A stretch of 64,000 nt of DNA from Antedon mediterranea (lineage: Eukaryota > Echinodermata > Crinoidea > Comatulida > Antedonidae): NCBI RefSeq assembly GCF_964355755.1, contig NC_092679.1:18032932-18096931 (forward strand), in the 5' to 3' direction. A program made the position numbers and the translations under genes. Under the pieces are notes generated by a model. The model saw only the letters and a program-made list of their open reading frames with translations, made no database searches and was not told the DNA's origin. Shown piece by piece: positions 32,901 through 42,835 of the stretch (position 1 is its first letter; every line of letters begins with the position of its first letter).

Positions 32901-35900
32901 CCTATAGGATAATCATTTATGCTGTCTTTGATAAAAATAATGTTTTTCAAATTCCAATCAAATGACGTCATGATAAATAAAAACAATAAAATCGCTGTAT
33001 TGTCACGATATTATTGGTCTTACTAATCATGACGTCATTTGATTGGACGTGTGAAAATATAATTTTCATCAAAGGAATTGTTTATATTTCTTTTGGTTTA
33101 TGTATTAAAAATGCACATTTGTCTATTTATCGTCGATCGTTATTGTCCTAGTGTATGGGCCTTATGCTGTAAATGTTCAATTAATTGATCATTCCGATTT
33201 TATTAGTTGGACTCTTGCACAGTTGCTGTCTAATTGTTGTTGTGTAATATCATTTCGAACCATATTAAAATCATAAAGAGATTCATATTCCTTAACATGT
33301 GGCTGTGCATGGAAGTCTGGTCTACACAAACTCGGGCCCGGGCCTGAAAGTGTTGGTGAATTCATAATTATACTTAATATTATATTTATATATATATATA
33401 TAATTATATTATTATACAATTGAAAGCAAAACCCGTTGAATCTCAAATCATTAGGACTAGAAATTTGGCTTATCAATCAAATAAATACTTTCGTTCAAAA
33501 TGAAACTCCAACCTCTCTAATCAAAAGATTGAACTCGAAAACGGACCGTTTTTTTGAATTGGGTATGTTGAAACATTTCAATATTCATTTAAAAAAGTAC
33601 ATTAATTACGGTATTGATCAGTGGCTATAGAGGCGTAAAAACCCTCGGTCAATATCATGTAAAACGCACTGTGGAAGGGTCATTATTAAGACTGCAAAAT
33701 TGGGCTTATCAACAAATAAATACTTTCGTTCAAAATGTAAAATCAAGGCTGAAAAATTGGGCTTATCAACAACAAAATATTTTATTATTAGACGCGATAA
33801 CATCAAGGATAATCAGTATAATTATTAATATAGCCACTGTTAATAGTTTTATTCTACATGCTAAAGTAAATAAAAATCCACTAGAAAACAAGCAAGTCTG
33901 AATGTTATGCTTATTAGCCATTCTATGTTTGTTACTGTAGGCCTATGATTGTTTGCAATGTCCACATATTATTTCCGTGGGCATATCCATAGTGTATCAC
34001 TCACAAAAAAGACGTGTGAGGTTCTTTCTTTAGATTTTGAAGAATGATTTGTGTTACAGGTTCACACAAGAGTCAAATGCTCAAGATATCAGCTAACGCC
34101 ATGGGACCCTTGGCTTATCAATGAATAATAAATACAGTACTACTTTCGTTCAATTGAAATCGGAATCTGACCGTTTCATTAAATTGGGTGTGATTAGGCC
34201 TAAACATATAATAATTTATTAAAAAGGTACAATAAAAACAAATGCATCAGAGGCGTAAAGAACCCACGGTCAATATCATGTAAAATGTATATGGTATAAG
34301 CACTGTGGAAGGGGTCATTATTATTAAACTGGAAAATTCGGCTTATCAACAAATAAATACTTTCATTTAAAATGTAAAATAAGAATGCAAAATTGGGCTT
34401 ATCAACAAATAAATACTTTCGTTCAAAATGTAAAATAAGACTGCACAATTGGGCTTATCAACAAATAAAATACTTTTTTTTCAAAATGTAAAATTAAGAC
34501 TGGAAAATTGGGCTTATAAACAAATAAATACTTTTTTTCAAAATGTAAAATTAAGACTGGAAAATTGGGCTTATAAACAAATAAATACTTCCGTTCAAAA
34601 TGTAAGAAAACATTTTTTAAATATAATCCTTAAGCTCTGTCTATACTATCAAACTAAATATGATGTGCCCATATTATATAGACATGACGATGTCATATCA
34701 CTACGATATTCGGGCATATCACTACCATATTTGGGCACATCACACTTTTTTTGTTAAACTAGTTGGGACAGTGTAGACAGAGAACTATGCGATCGAAACA
34801 TAAGTCGGAATTGGACTGACGCGATTGATTTAATTGGGTATTTTTATTAATGTAATGATTCATTAAAAACTATAATACCGATACGCGTTTGGTATTGATC
34901 AATGGTGCAAAAAACCCTGAGAAATAATGTTATAACGCGATTTGGTGATAGCTTAGCAATAATACAACCCATATACTATTATTATAAATACCTATTACAA
35001 ATCCATTCATATAACTTTTCATCGCGAACCGAAAATGTATTAATGTTATTCTACAGACAGTAATTATATATTCAAAAGCCATATTATTATTATTATCAAT
35101 ACCTAAATGCGATAGTAAATAACCACATACATTATTCCCAATACAAGTTTGTGCGTTTAATTCTAGAAAGAAACGACTGTGCTGACAGGCCAATGACATA
35201 AATCACAATTAGTAAAGTCCCAATTGTTCACTTGCGTTTTGATTGGCCGACCTATTATATTAGATTAATGAAGACTGTTCTTACAACTGTCCAGTCAAAA
35301 AGTTACGCGGCGTTTTTTGTAAGAAATATTTCTTGTTCAATATTATTTTATATGCTAGCCCAAATTTGCATAACAAGACTACACATATTGCCTGGTGCAT
35401 GTCTTGTTGAGTAAGCCTAGATGTGGTCAGCCAATTAAACTTGATAGATGATATTAAGTTGGCTAGTTTGGTGTTTAGATAAGCTAGTACAGTAATAATC
35501 TGATTTCTGATAAAGGAAACAGAATAGGGGAATCTTTTTTATTTAACCATCTAATAAAAATTTAGAAAGATGAGAACCGGCCAATAGTTTGATAGTGTTT
35601 CAGTTTTAATTTCTGGTTACAAATGACTTTTGATGGAATGAATTGCGTGACTTGTATGACATGATTAAATAATAACTTTCACAATCTGACTTTCTCATTT
35701 GATTCTACTTTCAGATTCGGGCCAGGAATGTCAAAATGCAAAAAATTGTTGTTTTAACCATGATTAGAAACATTCCAACAGTTGGTGTTGGTAAGTTTGA
35801 ATTATCAATTAATCAAGAATAAGACAATTATGCAAACAATAAAAATCAAACAATAATAAGTTCGAAGAATTAAAAAAACATATGAAAAGTGCATCTTCAT

Positions 35901-38900
35901 ACTTTCATACTGTCCCAAAAAATAATTCTTAAATATTGTTATTCACATTTACTAAATTCATTAAGGCATTTTGTCAAAATGTTTAGCACTGACACTAACT
36001 GAAATTAAAATGTTATGTTTTCATCCATTTCGTAAGGCTATTTATTAAGATAATTTTTTTTTTAAATTTTTTTTTGTTTTATTAGTCTTTATTTTTGAAG
36101 TTTTTGGGGAAAATACATCTTTAAAGATTAATTGTTTTTTTTTTAGGTTTAGAAGTTAAAAGCCGACATGTAAGGATATGTTTATTTGATGGAGAAAAGG
36201 TTAGTTTTAGTAGTAGTAGTTTTTAGTACAATAATCAAATTTTGAAAGATCCATATTTTGCTCCTTAGTACTCTACTGTGTATTGTTTTAAATGGGAAAA
36301 ATTCGACCCTTTTTTTTATAACGTAACTTGTTACTATGACACTACAAGATTATCAAAATAATAGTCCATATTTTGCCCATTTAAAAAAAAAGATGAGTGG
36401 GATTGGAGATGTGGATGGCTTGACCACTTGAGCCACTATTATTATAATGGTTTTTTTTTTTGTTTAGGTTCTTAGTAATATCCATACAATACAGGCAACT
36501 TGGACGGAGGTAGATGAAAAGTCTTGGAGGTTTTCACCTAAGGTAAAATCTACATTGAAATTTAATAGAAACTGATACAAACAATAAGAATGTTACATAC
36601 TGTGGAACTAAGGCGTGGAAAAAGATTAAGTATGCTACACACTGCAACTAAGGTGTGGAAGAAGATAAAGAATGTTACACACTGTGCAACTAAGGCGTGG
36701 AAAAAGATTAAGTATGCTACACACTGCAACTAAGGTGTGGAAGAAGATAAAGAATGTTACACACTGTGCAACTAAGGGTATGTTCAGACCTACGGAGTTA
36801 TGCTTTCGTATCACAGCCAAGGTCATATTTTAATGAGCGTCGTAAGAGCAAAGTGTTCAGATTCATTGCAACGAAGTTGCGTTACAAACGGATATGATGT
36901 CACTCGCTGGCGATTAACCAAACTCTAACGCACGTATAGACCTAGGCCTACCTTCGTTGTTATTAAAAGTAGTAGTGGTTGGGGTAAGAGTTACAGGCCT
37001 AGACCGAACACTTGGGCTCGGCATTATCGATGGGTTGTCAGGCATACCAACCAGCCGATCGTTTTGGGGTTTGTTTTTATATTTGGTCTAGGCCTAAAAT
37101 ATCATTTATGGCAGAAAAATGTTCAAATCCCGTACTTGCACCGGCTCCAGACTTATTTACTCGGTCTTTCGCTGCTTTATACGACGACCCCTTCAATTTC
37201 GTTTGGATATAATTTAAATCCTTCTTTATTATGAGGATGGCCCATCTGCTATCTAACGTGTCCGCCATCTCGTTGAACACAGACATCTTGTTGCCGGTGC
37301 TTTTACGCCAGTTTTTCACTTCCAACCGATCTCTAAACTCAGGGCTTCCCACTAATGAAATAAGGTATTTTACTTCGGTTTCTCGCCAATGCGCACGCTT
37401 CGATGACATTTTAAATTAATTAATATAATAATATTAATAATAATAATACTGTATACCTAGTGTAACAACAAACAAAAGGTATGATTTTTTCGCACGTTCA
37501 CCGATCACAACAAATGGATCAGCTTGGCTGTACGATGAGGAGCACATGTCACGATGTGATGTGGCGAATATTGTAATTTGATTGGCTAGATATCAAACCT
37601 AGGTCATATTCATCGATGCGTGACTTTCGTATTGTAAGCGACGTCCACTAAACTCATACCTTGAGCTTTCGTAGCGTACGAAATATCAGTGTCGTACGAG
37701 GTGGCTTCCACTAATCTTTTCCTGGTTCAGACCTATGGACTTGTACGCCGCGTACAATACGAAAGCATAACTCCGTAGGTCTGAACAGGCCCTAAGGCGT
37801 GGAAAAAGATTAAGTATGCTACACACTGCAACTAAGGTGTGGAAGAAGATAAAGAATGTTACACACTGTGCAACTAAGGCGTGAAAGAAGATTCCAAACA
37901 TGATAATAAAGTACTTTCTGTACAAACTAGATAAACAACACTTTCTAAACTCAAACTGATTATTCTCTTTTGTCCAAGAATTTATTTATTATTTATATAT
38001 ATTATTTATTTATCATTTACCATTTATTAATTTTTTACAAATTTAATTTGTAATAAACAAATAGTTACTTTTCCAAGATAGGGTTTGTGAATGTGTGTAA
38101 ACAATGAAATATCTTGAAAATACTTGTTGAAGCTGCAGCACTCATGTGTCCCTTTTTACTCCATTATAACAATAAATTAAATTTATCATAGGTAATTGGT
38201 CAGATGTTTTGCCCGTCTCTGATGTAATTTGTACTTGATACAGTTAGTAGTACATTGAGAACACTTAATTTTCGGGTGGGTCTTGAACCCACAACCTCCA
38301 GATCACTAGGCTAGTGTCCATACCTCTATACCACCGAGCTTGCACTGATGGCTTTTCAATCTACTTAGTATAAAGTACAAATTATGTCAGAGTAGGGGAA
38401 AACATCTGACCAATTACTTAACACCCTGATGCGAAGCTATTCCACAGTCATTTTTCAATTCAATTACAATCCTATAATCATAGGTAACTGGAGTTCTTCC
38501 AAGTATTCTGGATGGAGAATGCTTTATTAGGACAAATAAAACAGATGAGAATTTAGGTAAGACTAATACAGTATATATTTTTATTGTTTGTCTGCAACAT
38601 GAATAACACTGACTTATCTGTTTACACACACGTCCTTACCATGTATCAGGATCCCCTATTATTTTAGGTTGACTTATCCTGTTTTCTTAAATTAAATGGA
38701 TATATTTTGTTGATGTACAAGAGTTCTGTTATGTACATGTTATCTAGATTGGTCATGTGATCAAATTTCAAATTTTTTTTTAGGTTTATTGATTGAGGTG
38801 TGTTTATCCTATGTCAGAACGGTAAGTTTAATTTTTAATCTCAATCTTTCATTGTGTGGTCCAAATCTCTCCATATTATGCATATTTTGAAATGAATAAA

Positions 38901-41900
38901 AGTAAAGTTGAATTAATACACTTTATTAATTATAGTAAGATATACCACAGTAAAGATAAATAACTAAGCACTTGCTTTATCTGCCTTTTTCGAGTAAAAT
39001 TTTTCTATAGATATAATATGTTTAATTATTTTGACTGAATACAGAAAACGGGTGAAAAGGGCGAATTTAGTTGTGGATGGGTAAATCTACCATTATTTGA
39101 ACCAACCACTGGAGCTCCTATCCTGAACAAGTAAGTTACTTGTAATTATTGGTTTACAGTCGCTACTGTTGAGAGATCCTATATATATATATATAAACAC
39201 CACAGGCACAGAACAATTATTCTAAACCGCCCGGTGATATACTGAAATGTATGAATTTATTTGAAACGATAAGATGAGGAACTATGTGAGAATGAGAAAA
39301 AGAAGCCCAACCGAGATTCGAACCCGGAACTAATATGCAGATGTCCTAACCATTAGATCACTGAGGCTTTCATGTGTTGTTCAAATTCGATTGGACACTC
39401 TCTTTAAAGGGGGATTCTGGGTTTAAAATTGCTTTTAAATATCGTTTATTTATTAAATAAAAAATATTATAACAATATAGACATGTCAGAATGAAGAAGT
39501 AATAACGAGAAATAATAAAAATTAAATTTCATATACATTTTAGGGTAAATTCATGGAAAGTTTGTTTTTCAGCAGCTTAGGGAAGCTCATTAATATTCAT
39601 GAGATATTCACAGAATCACGTCATCAGTGGATTCCAAACTCGCGACGTCAAGCTTGTACAGTACGTTGTGTTCTCTCTCCTCTGTCAAACGACGACCACC
39701 CGATCATTGTGAAATACATTTTTTGTAGATTTGCTAAGCTAGGCCTAAAGTGTAATAATAACAGTAGTAGCTGCTAGCATATATTTATTTGACATTTAAT
39801 GAAATACAAAATTTAGTACAGATTACGGAGTCATACCTCGAATTAATAGTACAGATCGTATATCGGCTTCACGTACTAGGCTAGGCCTAGCCTAAATCAT
39901 TTTATTCATGCCAGGGTGAGAGCCATTTCTGACTAGGGATTCCATGCCACGATGGCTACGTTAAAACATTGATTGGGGCCATCATTCATGGGCCTAGCTA
40001 GCCTATTACTAAATGATTGGCCCATAAATAACAAAACTCAGTGGATTCCAAACCCATCCTATCAACCAAACTCCTAAACAATCTAAATCTAAAACGTTCT
40101 ATAAAAATCGGCTGTAAATATTGAGGCAAAACAAGGTCCGATCGCCGTCCGCACGTATGGTGTCCCGATCGTCTAATAAGTAGGCCCAGTTACTCTCCAA
40201 AAAAGCGGATACTGCATCAAGCAAGTAGACCGGTAGTAGGAAGGAGACCTAGCCTAGCCTAGCCGATCCGGCCCAGTTAAAAATTGAGCTAGCTAGTGTA
40301 GTAGACCCTATGCGAATTGATACTACCAAGCCTTTTACTATAGGCTACACTTGTTAAAATTAGCAATACTGTAGTTATGTTTACAAATATTCCAACTCTC
40401 TCATTCGAGCTATATTATCTATACCATTCCGGTAGGTTGAGTCGACCTTCAATCAAATACTGTACATCGTTCATGTTGTGATTATAGACGGGGTATACTC
40501 GATCCGACCAGTTTGGTATTGTATACTGTATCTGCTTATCACGTGACGATGCCAGGCATGGGCAGAGAGAGCACGTGTATCGTCGTCTCGCTCTCCTCGC
40601 TCAGTAGGAATGTATACGTTACGCTTCATTGATTTTGAAGGCTTTCCCTAAGTCAGTGCGAAAATCGGCAAACGTAAAGTGCAAACTTATCTAATTTTTC
40701 TCTGTTTTGATGGATTTTCATAGAAAATTGACTTTATAAATGGGAAGACCGACTAAAATTACATCAAATAAGTATAATTTTACAAAAGTAATTGATATGG
40801 TTAATGATAACGAGTCGTCGGAAGATTGACCATTTCACGAATTTCCTATTCTGTAACCACAGTGTGATTTTGCCGTAGCTGCACTTGTAATCTGGCCTCA
40901 TTTCACAGCCTTCGTTCTGCTTCACTGGGCGCTTATATAAATTGAAACTTTTACCGTTCAAGAGACAAACAAATATATTTTACATTTTTTACTATTCATT
41001 TTAAACCCGGAACCCCCCTTTAACTCTTCAACACTTTCGGCATGGTACGGCAGAACAGCACTACATATATATTTTTTATAGTTTCCTATGGATAAAAATT
41101 AATTGTTTATAATTACAGCGTGTATGTGTTTGGGAAATTTCCAATTTTCTTCTGTGTTTTTTTGATTGGCTTTATGTTATAATAATTAATGTAATAGTTG
41201 TTTCCTCATGTTTACATGTAGTAAACTATAGCTGTATGATAATAATGATAATACATAACTAGTTACCAAACTACATGTATGATGTATAAATTATTATCGT
41301 TAGTACGTAAATAAGTTTTCATTACATCTTTCTTTCATTTTCATTGCCTTTTATCTGATTATGTACTTGTTTCCCTTATTATTATGTTGTTATCAGTATA
41401 ATAATATTTTCATATACTTCCTAACATCTTTCACTCAAATTTCACTTTATTTTGAACTCATTTTGAATCTGTATTAATAGTATTCAAACCTTACCCCCTT
41501 TCAACCATTTTTTCCCCAACACATTAAAATTTCAATCTTCACAGGTCATATTCAGTGTTAAAGTTCATATTTTAGTATTGTTTCAAAATAAACTGTATAT
41601 TGTACTGTTATTTTGCCTGATACAGTAGAACCCCTATTTAAGGAGTCATCTTCAGAACCCAATTAAGTATCTCCTTAATAGGATGTACCCTGAATAGGGG
41701 TGACCAAAGGAAGCAGTTCTATTACAGTATAAAATTTACAGTCAATTCTCCCAATACCGGACACCTTTGGGCTGGCCCAATATGTCTGTTTTTCCGGAAA
41801 GTCTAGTATTCGGAATGTGTTTATAATCGTAAAAATTAATTTGAGACTGTTTGGACTTCAATAAGAGTATGGTATTGGGAGAGTTTCCGGTTTTCAGAGA

Positions 41901-42329
41901 GTCCGGTATTGGGAGAGTTGACTGTAGTAATATAATATTAATGATATATAAATATTGTGTTCTAACAGGGCTTATGAATTAGATGTTAAAGGTGGGACAC
42001 CTTATGAACAAGATGTAGACGTTGATCCTTCAATAAGTCGAAAAGGTAATAATCATACTCTAATGCTCAATTATCAAAATATTTTGTGCCCCAAAGCACT
42101 ACTCATTGACATTATTATATTTAATTTACAGCTTCTACCAGTAAACTGCGTTCTATGTTGTCGGCTAACAAACAACCGCGATTATCGCTCAAGTTAGTAA
42201 CACCAACTAAAGAACAAAAGACGTTCATGGAGTAAGTTAATCTTCTTTTTGTTTCTGTAGGGTAATAAATTTAAAGTAACATTTTTCAGCAGCTTATTGA
42301 AAGATCACACAGAAGACAGTGGACAGTAG
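20972..42329 (+). CDS. NPHP1: NPHP1, nephrocystin-1 (24 exons reconstructed)
   Basis: Ciliary transition-zone and junction scaffold. Exons: 20972-21031, 21510-21601, 21933-22068, 22174-22235, 22538-23134, 24330-24504, 24805-24878, 25777-25897, 25984-26078, 26266-26335, 26426-26471, 26818-26845, 27868-27910, 29085-29169, 29888-29979, 35715-35790, 36147-36199, 36468-36542, 38484-38556, 38784-38821, 39045-39130, 41969-42045, 42132-42231, 42290-42329. All are GT-AG with one frame, about 797 aa. Order: N-terminal coiled coil; long charged region; SH3 domain (exons 9-10); nephrocystin homology region with [32 protein letters not shown] and [18 protein letters not shown]. It lacks roughly the last 165 residues of the human protein. 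The exon 1 donor (GTTAGC) is weak but gives the human spacing between PLQ and VD. Confidence 0.92.
21055..21300. repeat. TAGGCCTA/AGCTAGGC palindrome cluster in NPHP1 intron 1
   Basis: Dense overlapping copies of CTAGGCCTA, AGCCTAGCC and CTAGCTAG. Similar clusters occur at 20,185-20,300, 39,870-40,280 and 63,380-63,485. The function is unknown. Confidence 0.7.
22538..23134 (+). other. NPHP1: NPHP1 exon 5: oversized charged exon
   Basis: A 597-bp exon encoding about 199 residues: an acidic block (E/D-rich with [20 protein letters not shown]), a Ser/Lys stretch and a long K/E-rich segment with repeated KKK. It is flanked by good splice sites and keeps the frame. Acidic exons 6-8 follow, so the acid region between coiled coil and SH3 is far longer than in human NPHP1. 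Compositional bias makes the antisense strand open too; those antisense ORFs are not genes. Confidence 0.85.
25090..25530 (+). mobile_element. LINE ORF2 C-terminal fragment (Rex1/L2-like) in NPHP1 intron 7
   Basis: It translates as [16 protein letters not shown], then [20 protein letters not shown] and [13 protein letters not shown]. This matches the conserved C-terminal end of Rex1-type LINEs (RLVRKAG, NPSHPL, STERHRRSF). It ends with a GTATCTTGTATCTTGTATC microsatellite typical of a LINE 3' end. The 5' part is missing. Confidence 0.75.
25984..26335 (+). other. NPHP1: NPHP1 SH3 domain (exons 9-10)
   Basis: The two exons together encode one SH3 fold: ALYDY-equivalent [20 protein letters not shown], the WW pair in [12 protein letters not shown] and the terminal GLVPSTYLK. 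The aromatic and proline-binding residues (Y, W, P, Y) are kept, so it should bind proline-rich partners. Confidence 0.92.
26931..27106 (+). mobile_element. hAT-like MITE, copy 3 (NPHP1 intron 12)
   Basis: Same body as copies 1 and 2 (TTTCGCCAGTGTAGCATAGC ... ATTTTTCCCTG). The 5' terminus has lost its CAGGG, so the end and target duplication cannot be set precisely. Confidence 0.8.
28026..29044 (+). mobile_element. mariner-like MITE split by a LINE insertion
   Basis: 28,026-28,131 is the left half of the AAGCTCTGTCTACACTATC MITE family (intact copy at 42,480). The homology stops at 28,131 and resumes at about 29,011 with GGGCACATCACATGC...AAGTTTG. Everything between is a LINE fragment, so the LINE inserted into an older MITE inside NPHP1 intron 13. 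Confidence 0.75.
28132..29010 (+). mobile_element. LINE ORF2 3' fragment with (AATC)n tail
   Basis: It encodes the end of a reverse-transcriptase polyprotein: [32 protein letters not shown] and [17 protein letters not shown]...FKKLLL. The 3' end is AAAATAAAAG followed by (AATC)n. It is strongly 5'-truncated and has no palm domain. It is retrotransposon coding sequence, not a host gene. Confidence 0.85.
30136..30190 (+). repeat. SINE family B head, truncated
   Basis: GTGGAGTTGTGGCTTGGTGG...TACCACTC matches the reverse complement of 330-388. It breaks off into unrelated sequence (ACCCCTTTCAGACC ... ACCCCTTTCACACC), which is probably another small insertion. Confidence 0.6.
30876..31015 (+). 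repeat. dispersed repeat beginning with (TAA)n
   Basis: (AAT)n, then TTTTTATAGCGCACATACCA, GAGTGCTCAAGGCGC and TTTCTTTGGAGGGTCCCC. The same order of motifs, diverged, occurs at 45,948-46,045 (CATACCACTCAAGAGT, AAGGCGCTTT, TTTGGAAGGTCACCCC). Confidence 0.6.
32801..33163. mobile_element. large foldback element
   Basis: The left arm (AAGGCCCAATTACACTATGA...CATAAACCAAAAGAAAT) is inverted in the right arm (ATTTCTTTTGGTTTATG...CCTAGTGTATGGGCCTT). A second nested inverted pair contains CCAATCAAATGACGTCATGA. About 363 bp, non-coding; a MITE or foldback transposon of unassigned superfamily. Confidence 0.75.
33430..34930. repeat. complex satellite: ~58 bp minisatellite within a ~700 bp higher-order repeat
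   Basis: The short unit GGGCTTATCAACAAATAAAT, ACTTTCGTTCAAAATGTAAA, then AAGACTG-AAAATT is repeated about five times at 34,325-34,610 and in scattered form at 33,465-33,780. A larger unit (GACCGTTT...AATTGGGT, GGTATTGATCA, AGAGGCGTAAA, GGTCAATATCATGTAAA, CACTGTGGAAGG) recurs near 33,540-33,700, 34,160-34,320 and, degraded, 34,815-34,930. Small ORFs inside it are by-products. Confidence 0.8.
34632..34784. mobile_element. mariner-like MITE, copy 2
   Basis: It starts AGCTCTGTCTATACTATC and ends AGTGTAGACAGAG. The centre has repeated CATATCACTACNATATT motifs shared with the copy at 28,026. It is more diverged than the copy at 42,480. Confidence 0.75.
36595..36775 (+). repeat. ~80 bp minisatellite, left part
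   Basis: Alternating half-units (AAGTATGCTACACACTGCAA, CTAAGGTGTGGAAGAAGATA; then AGAATGTTACACACTGTGCA, ACTAAGGCGTGG) repeated about twice. The array continues at 37,793-37,905; a Harbinger element splits it. Confidence 0.85.
36776..37792 (-). mobile_element. non-autonomous PIF/Harbinger-like transposon
   Basis: 1,017 bp inserted into the minisatellite. The terminal inverted repeats begin GGGTATGTTCAGACCTACGG on the left and (reverse complement) GGGCCTGTTCAGACCTACGG on the right, continuing through AGTTATGCTTTCGTA. The target duplication is TAA on both sides (36,773-36,775 and 37,793-37,795), as expected for PIF/Harbinger (TWA). It carries only the Myb-like ORF; no DDE transposase is present. 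Confidence 0.88.
37077..37409 (-). CDS. Harbinger Myb/SANT-like DNA-binding protein
   Basis: 110 aa. It has the trihelix/Myb-like spacing of tryptophans (W8, W34, W56) with [35 protein letters not shown] and [14 protein letters not shown], then a Gly/Ser-Ala linker. PIF/Harbinger transposons normally encode two proteins: a DDE transposase and a Myb-like partner that binds DNA and helps nuclear import. Only the partner is here. It lies wholly between the inverted repeats, on the minus strand, with an intact ATG and stop. It could act in trans with a transposase elsewhere, or be an inactive relic. Confidence 0.72.
   Translation of the reverse strand: MSSKRAHWRETEVKYLISLVGSPEFRDRLEVKNWRKSTGNKMSVFNEMADTLDSRWAILIIKKDLNYIQTKLKGSSYKAAKDRVNKSGAGASTGFEHFSAINDILGLDQI
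37793..37905 (+). repeat. ~80 bp minisatellite, right part
   Basis: It resumes exactly after the Harbinger TAA with GGCGTGGAAAAAGATTAAGT and the same half-unit alternation as at 36,595-36,775. Confidence 0.85.
38268..38345 (-). repeat. tRNA-like SINE head or tRNA pseudogene
   Basis: The reverse complement has an A-box-like GCTCGGTGGTATAGAGGTAT and a B-box-like GTGGGTTCAAGACCCAC. No clear cloverleaf forms. Confidence 0.45.
39200..39404 (-). mobile_element. SINE family A, main part of a second copy
   Basis: The reverse complement gives CCAATCGAATTTGAACAA, a tRNA-like head (CTAATGGTTAGGACATCTGC...GGGTTCGAATCTCGG), the TTTTCTCATTCTCACA body, CACCGGGCGGTTTAGAATAA and a TA tail. Its missing 5' leader lies at 41,025-41,085, on the other side of a TTAA-type transposon. 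Confidence 0.82.
39405..41024. mobile_element. TTAA-type DNA transposon, non-coding, inserted in the SINE
   Basis: About 1.6 kb. Left end TTAA then AGGGGGATTCTGGGTTTAAA; right end TTTAAACCCGGAACCCCCCT then TTAA. These are inverted repeats with few mismatches and a TTAA target duplication (piggyBac/Kolobok style). No transposase ORF was found. The interior holds a TAGGCCTA cluster. The SINE sequence on both sides joins perfectly once this is removed. Confidence 0.8.
39870..40280. repeat. TAGGCCTA/AGCCTAGCC cluster
   Basis: Scattered TAGGCTAGGCCTAGCCTA and CTAGCCTAGCCTAGCCGA within the TTAA transposon. Same motif family as at 20,185 and 21,055. Confidence 0.5.
41025..41085 (-). mobile_element. 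SINE family A, detached 5' leader
   Basis: The reverse complement reads AGTGCTGTTCTGCCGTACCA, then GCCGAAAGTGTTGAAGAG. This matches the 5' leader of the copy at 10,005-10,060 (AGTGCTGTTCCGTCATACCA...GAATGTTAAAGA). Confidence 0.78.
41622..41715. repeat. TACAGTAGAACCCC dispersed repeat
   Basis: TACAGTAGAACCCCTATT at the left and AATAGGGGTGACC, then TTCTATTACAGTA at the right form a weak inverted pair. Related pieces occur near 17,383 and 18,960-19,125. Confidence 0.45.
41739..41924. mobile_element. MITE with TA target duplication
   Basis: Terminal inverted repeats CAGTCAATTCTCCCAATACC and (right end) GGTATTGGGAGAGTTGACTG, nearly perfect over 24 bp, with TA on each side (41,737-41,738 and 41,925-41,926). 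Tc1/mariner-like; 186 bp, non-coding, in NPHP1 intron 21. Confidence 0.8.
42290..42329 (+). other. NPHP1: NPHP1 exon 24 with in-frame TAG
   Basis: After acceptor TTTTTCAG the frame reads [13 protein letters not shown], then TAG (42,327-42,329). A perfect donor GTAAGT begins at 42,334. The residues line up with the human stretch just after the PSISR block, so the exon probably once spliced onward. The stop may be the true end, a nonsense change or a sequencing error. Confidence 0.6.
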
Positions 42330-42479
42330 TCTAGTAAGTCATTCTTAGCCTGTTGTATCGTCATACTGTCCTGTTTAACATTTCATAAAGGTAAAAAAAA
42401 AACAGACAATTGTTTCTGCAAATGTTTGATAAATTTATTATTTAAAATACACTCATATTGCATAGTATGTACAATACTA

Positions 42480-42632
42480 AAGCTCTGTCTACACTATCAA
42501 ACTAGTGTGAAGTGTGAAGTTGCCCAAATTTGGTAGCGATATTCTCAAATATGTGACATCATCATGTCCATATATGGGCACATCATTTTTTTGGTCACAT
42601 AATGATAAAGTTTGATAGTGTAGACAGAGCTT
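42480..42632. mobile_element. mariner-like MITE, best-preserved copy
   Basis: 153 bp. The ends AAGCTCTGTCTACACTATCA and TGATAGTGTAGACAGAGCTT are perfect inverted repeats. TA is duplicated on both sides (42,478-42,479 and 42,633-42,634). Family members occur at 28,026 and 34,632. Confidence 0.9.
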
Positions 42633-42714
42633 TAGGTCCGTATCTTTGATATTTAAAAAAAATTAGTTTAACGGTTTCTCAAGTTTTTTTTTATACTTGT
42701 GACCTAGTTTTTAA

Positions 42715-42805
42715 TGTAAAAACTCCTAGTACTATGACAAGATTTGAACTCGGTACCCTCAGATTTGTAAGCAAGAATGTCAACCACTGAGCTACAGTAC
42801 ATGCT
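42715..42805 (-). repeat. tRNA-derived SINE fragment
   Basis: The reverse complement reads GTAGCTCAGTGGTTGACATT ... GAGTTCAAATCTTGTCATAG, i.e. A and B boxes of a tRNA-like promoter. The following segment (GTCATAG, GGTCACAAGT) is like the tail of the family at 300-388. Confidence 0.5.
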
Positions 42806-42835
42806 ACTTATTACATTGCATCTTATTTTATTCAG

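Larger units (their letters stand above)
29980..35714. other. NPHP1 intron 15 (5.7 kb)
   Basis: The largest NPHP1 intron. It holds a SINE head (30,136-30,190), a dispersed repeat after (TAA)n (30,876-31,015), a G-homopolymer (32,375-32,388), a large foldback (32,801-33,163), a complex satellite (33,430-34,930) and a MITE (34,632-34,784). No alternative exon was recognised. Confidence 0.6.

Noticed and set aside
33614-34757. several small ORFs with a repeated [10 protein letters not shown]-like peptide
   Set aside because: Direct translation of the satellite repeat; no start context or conservation.
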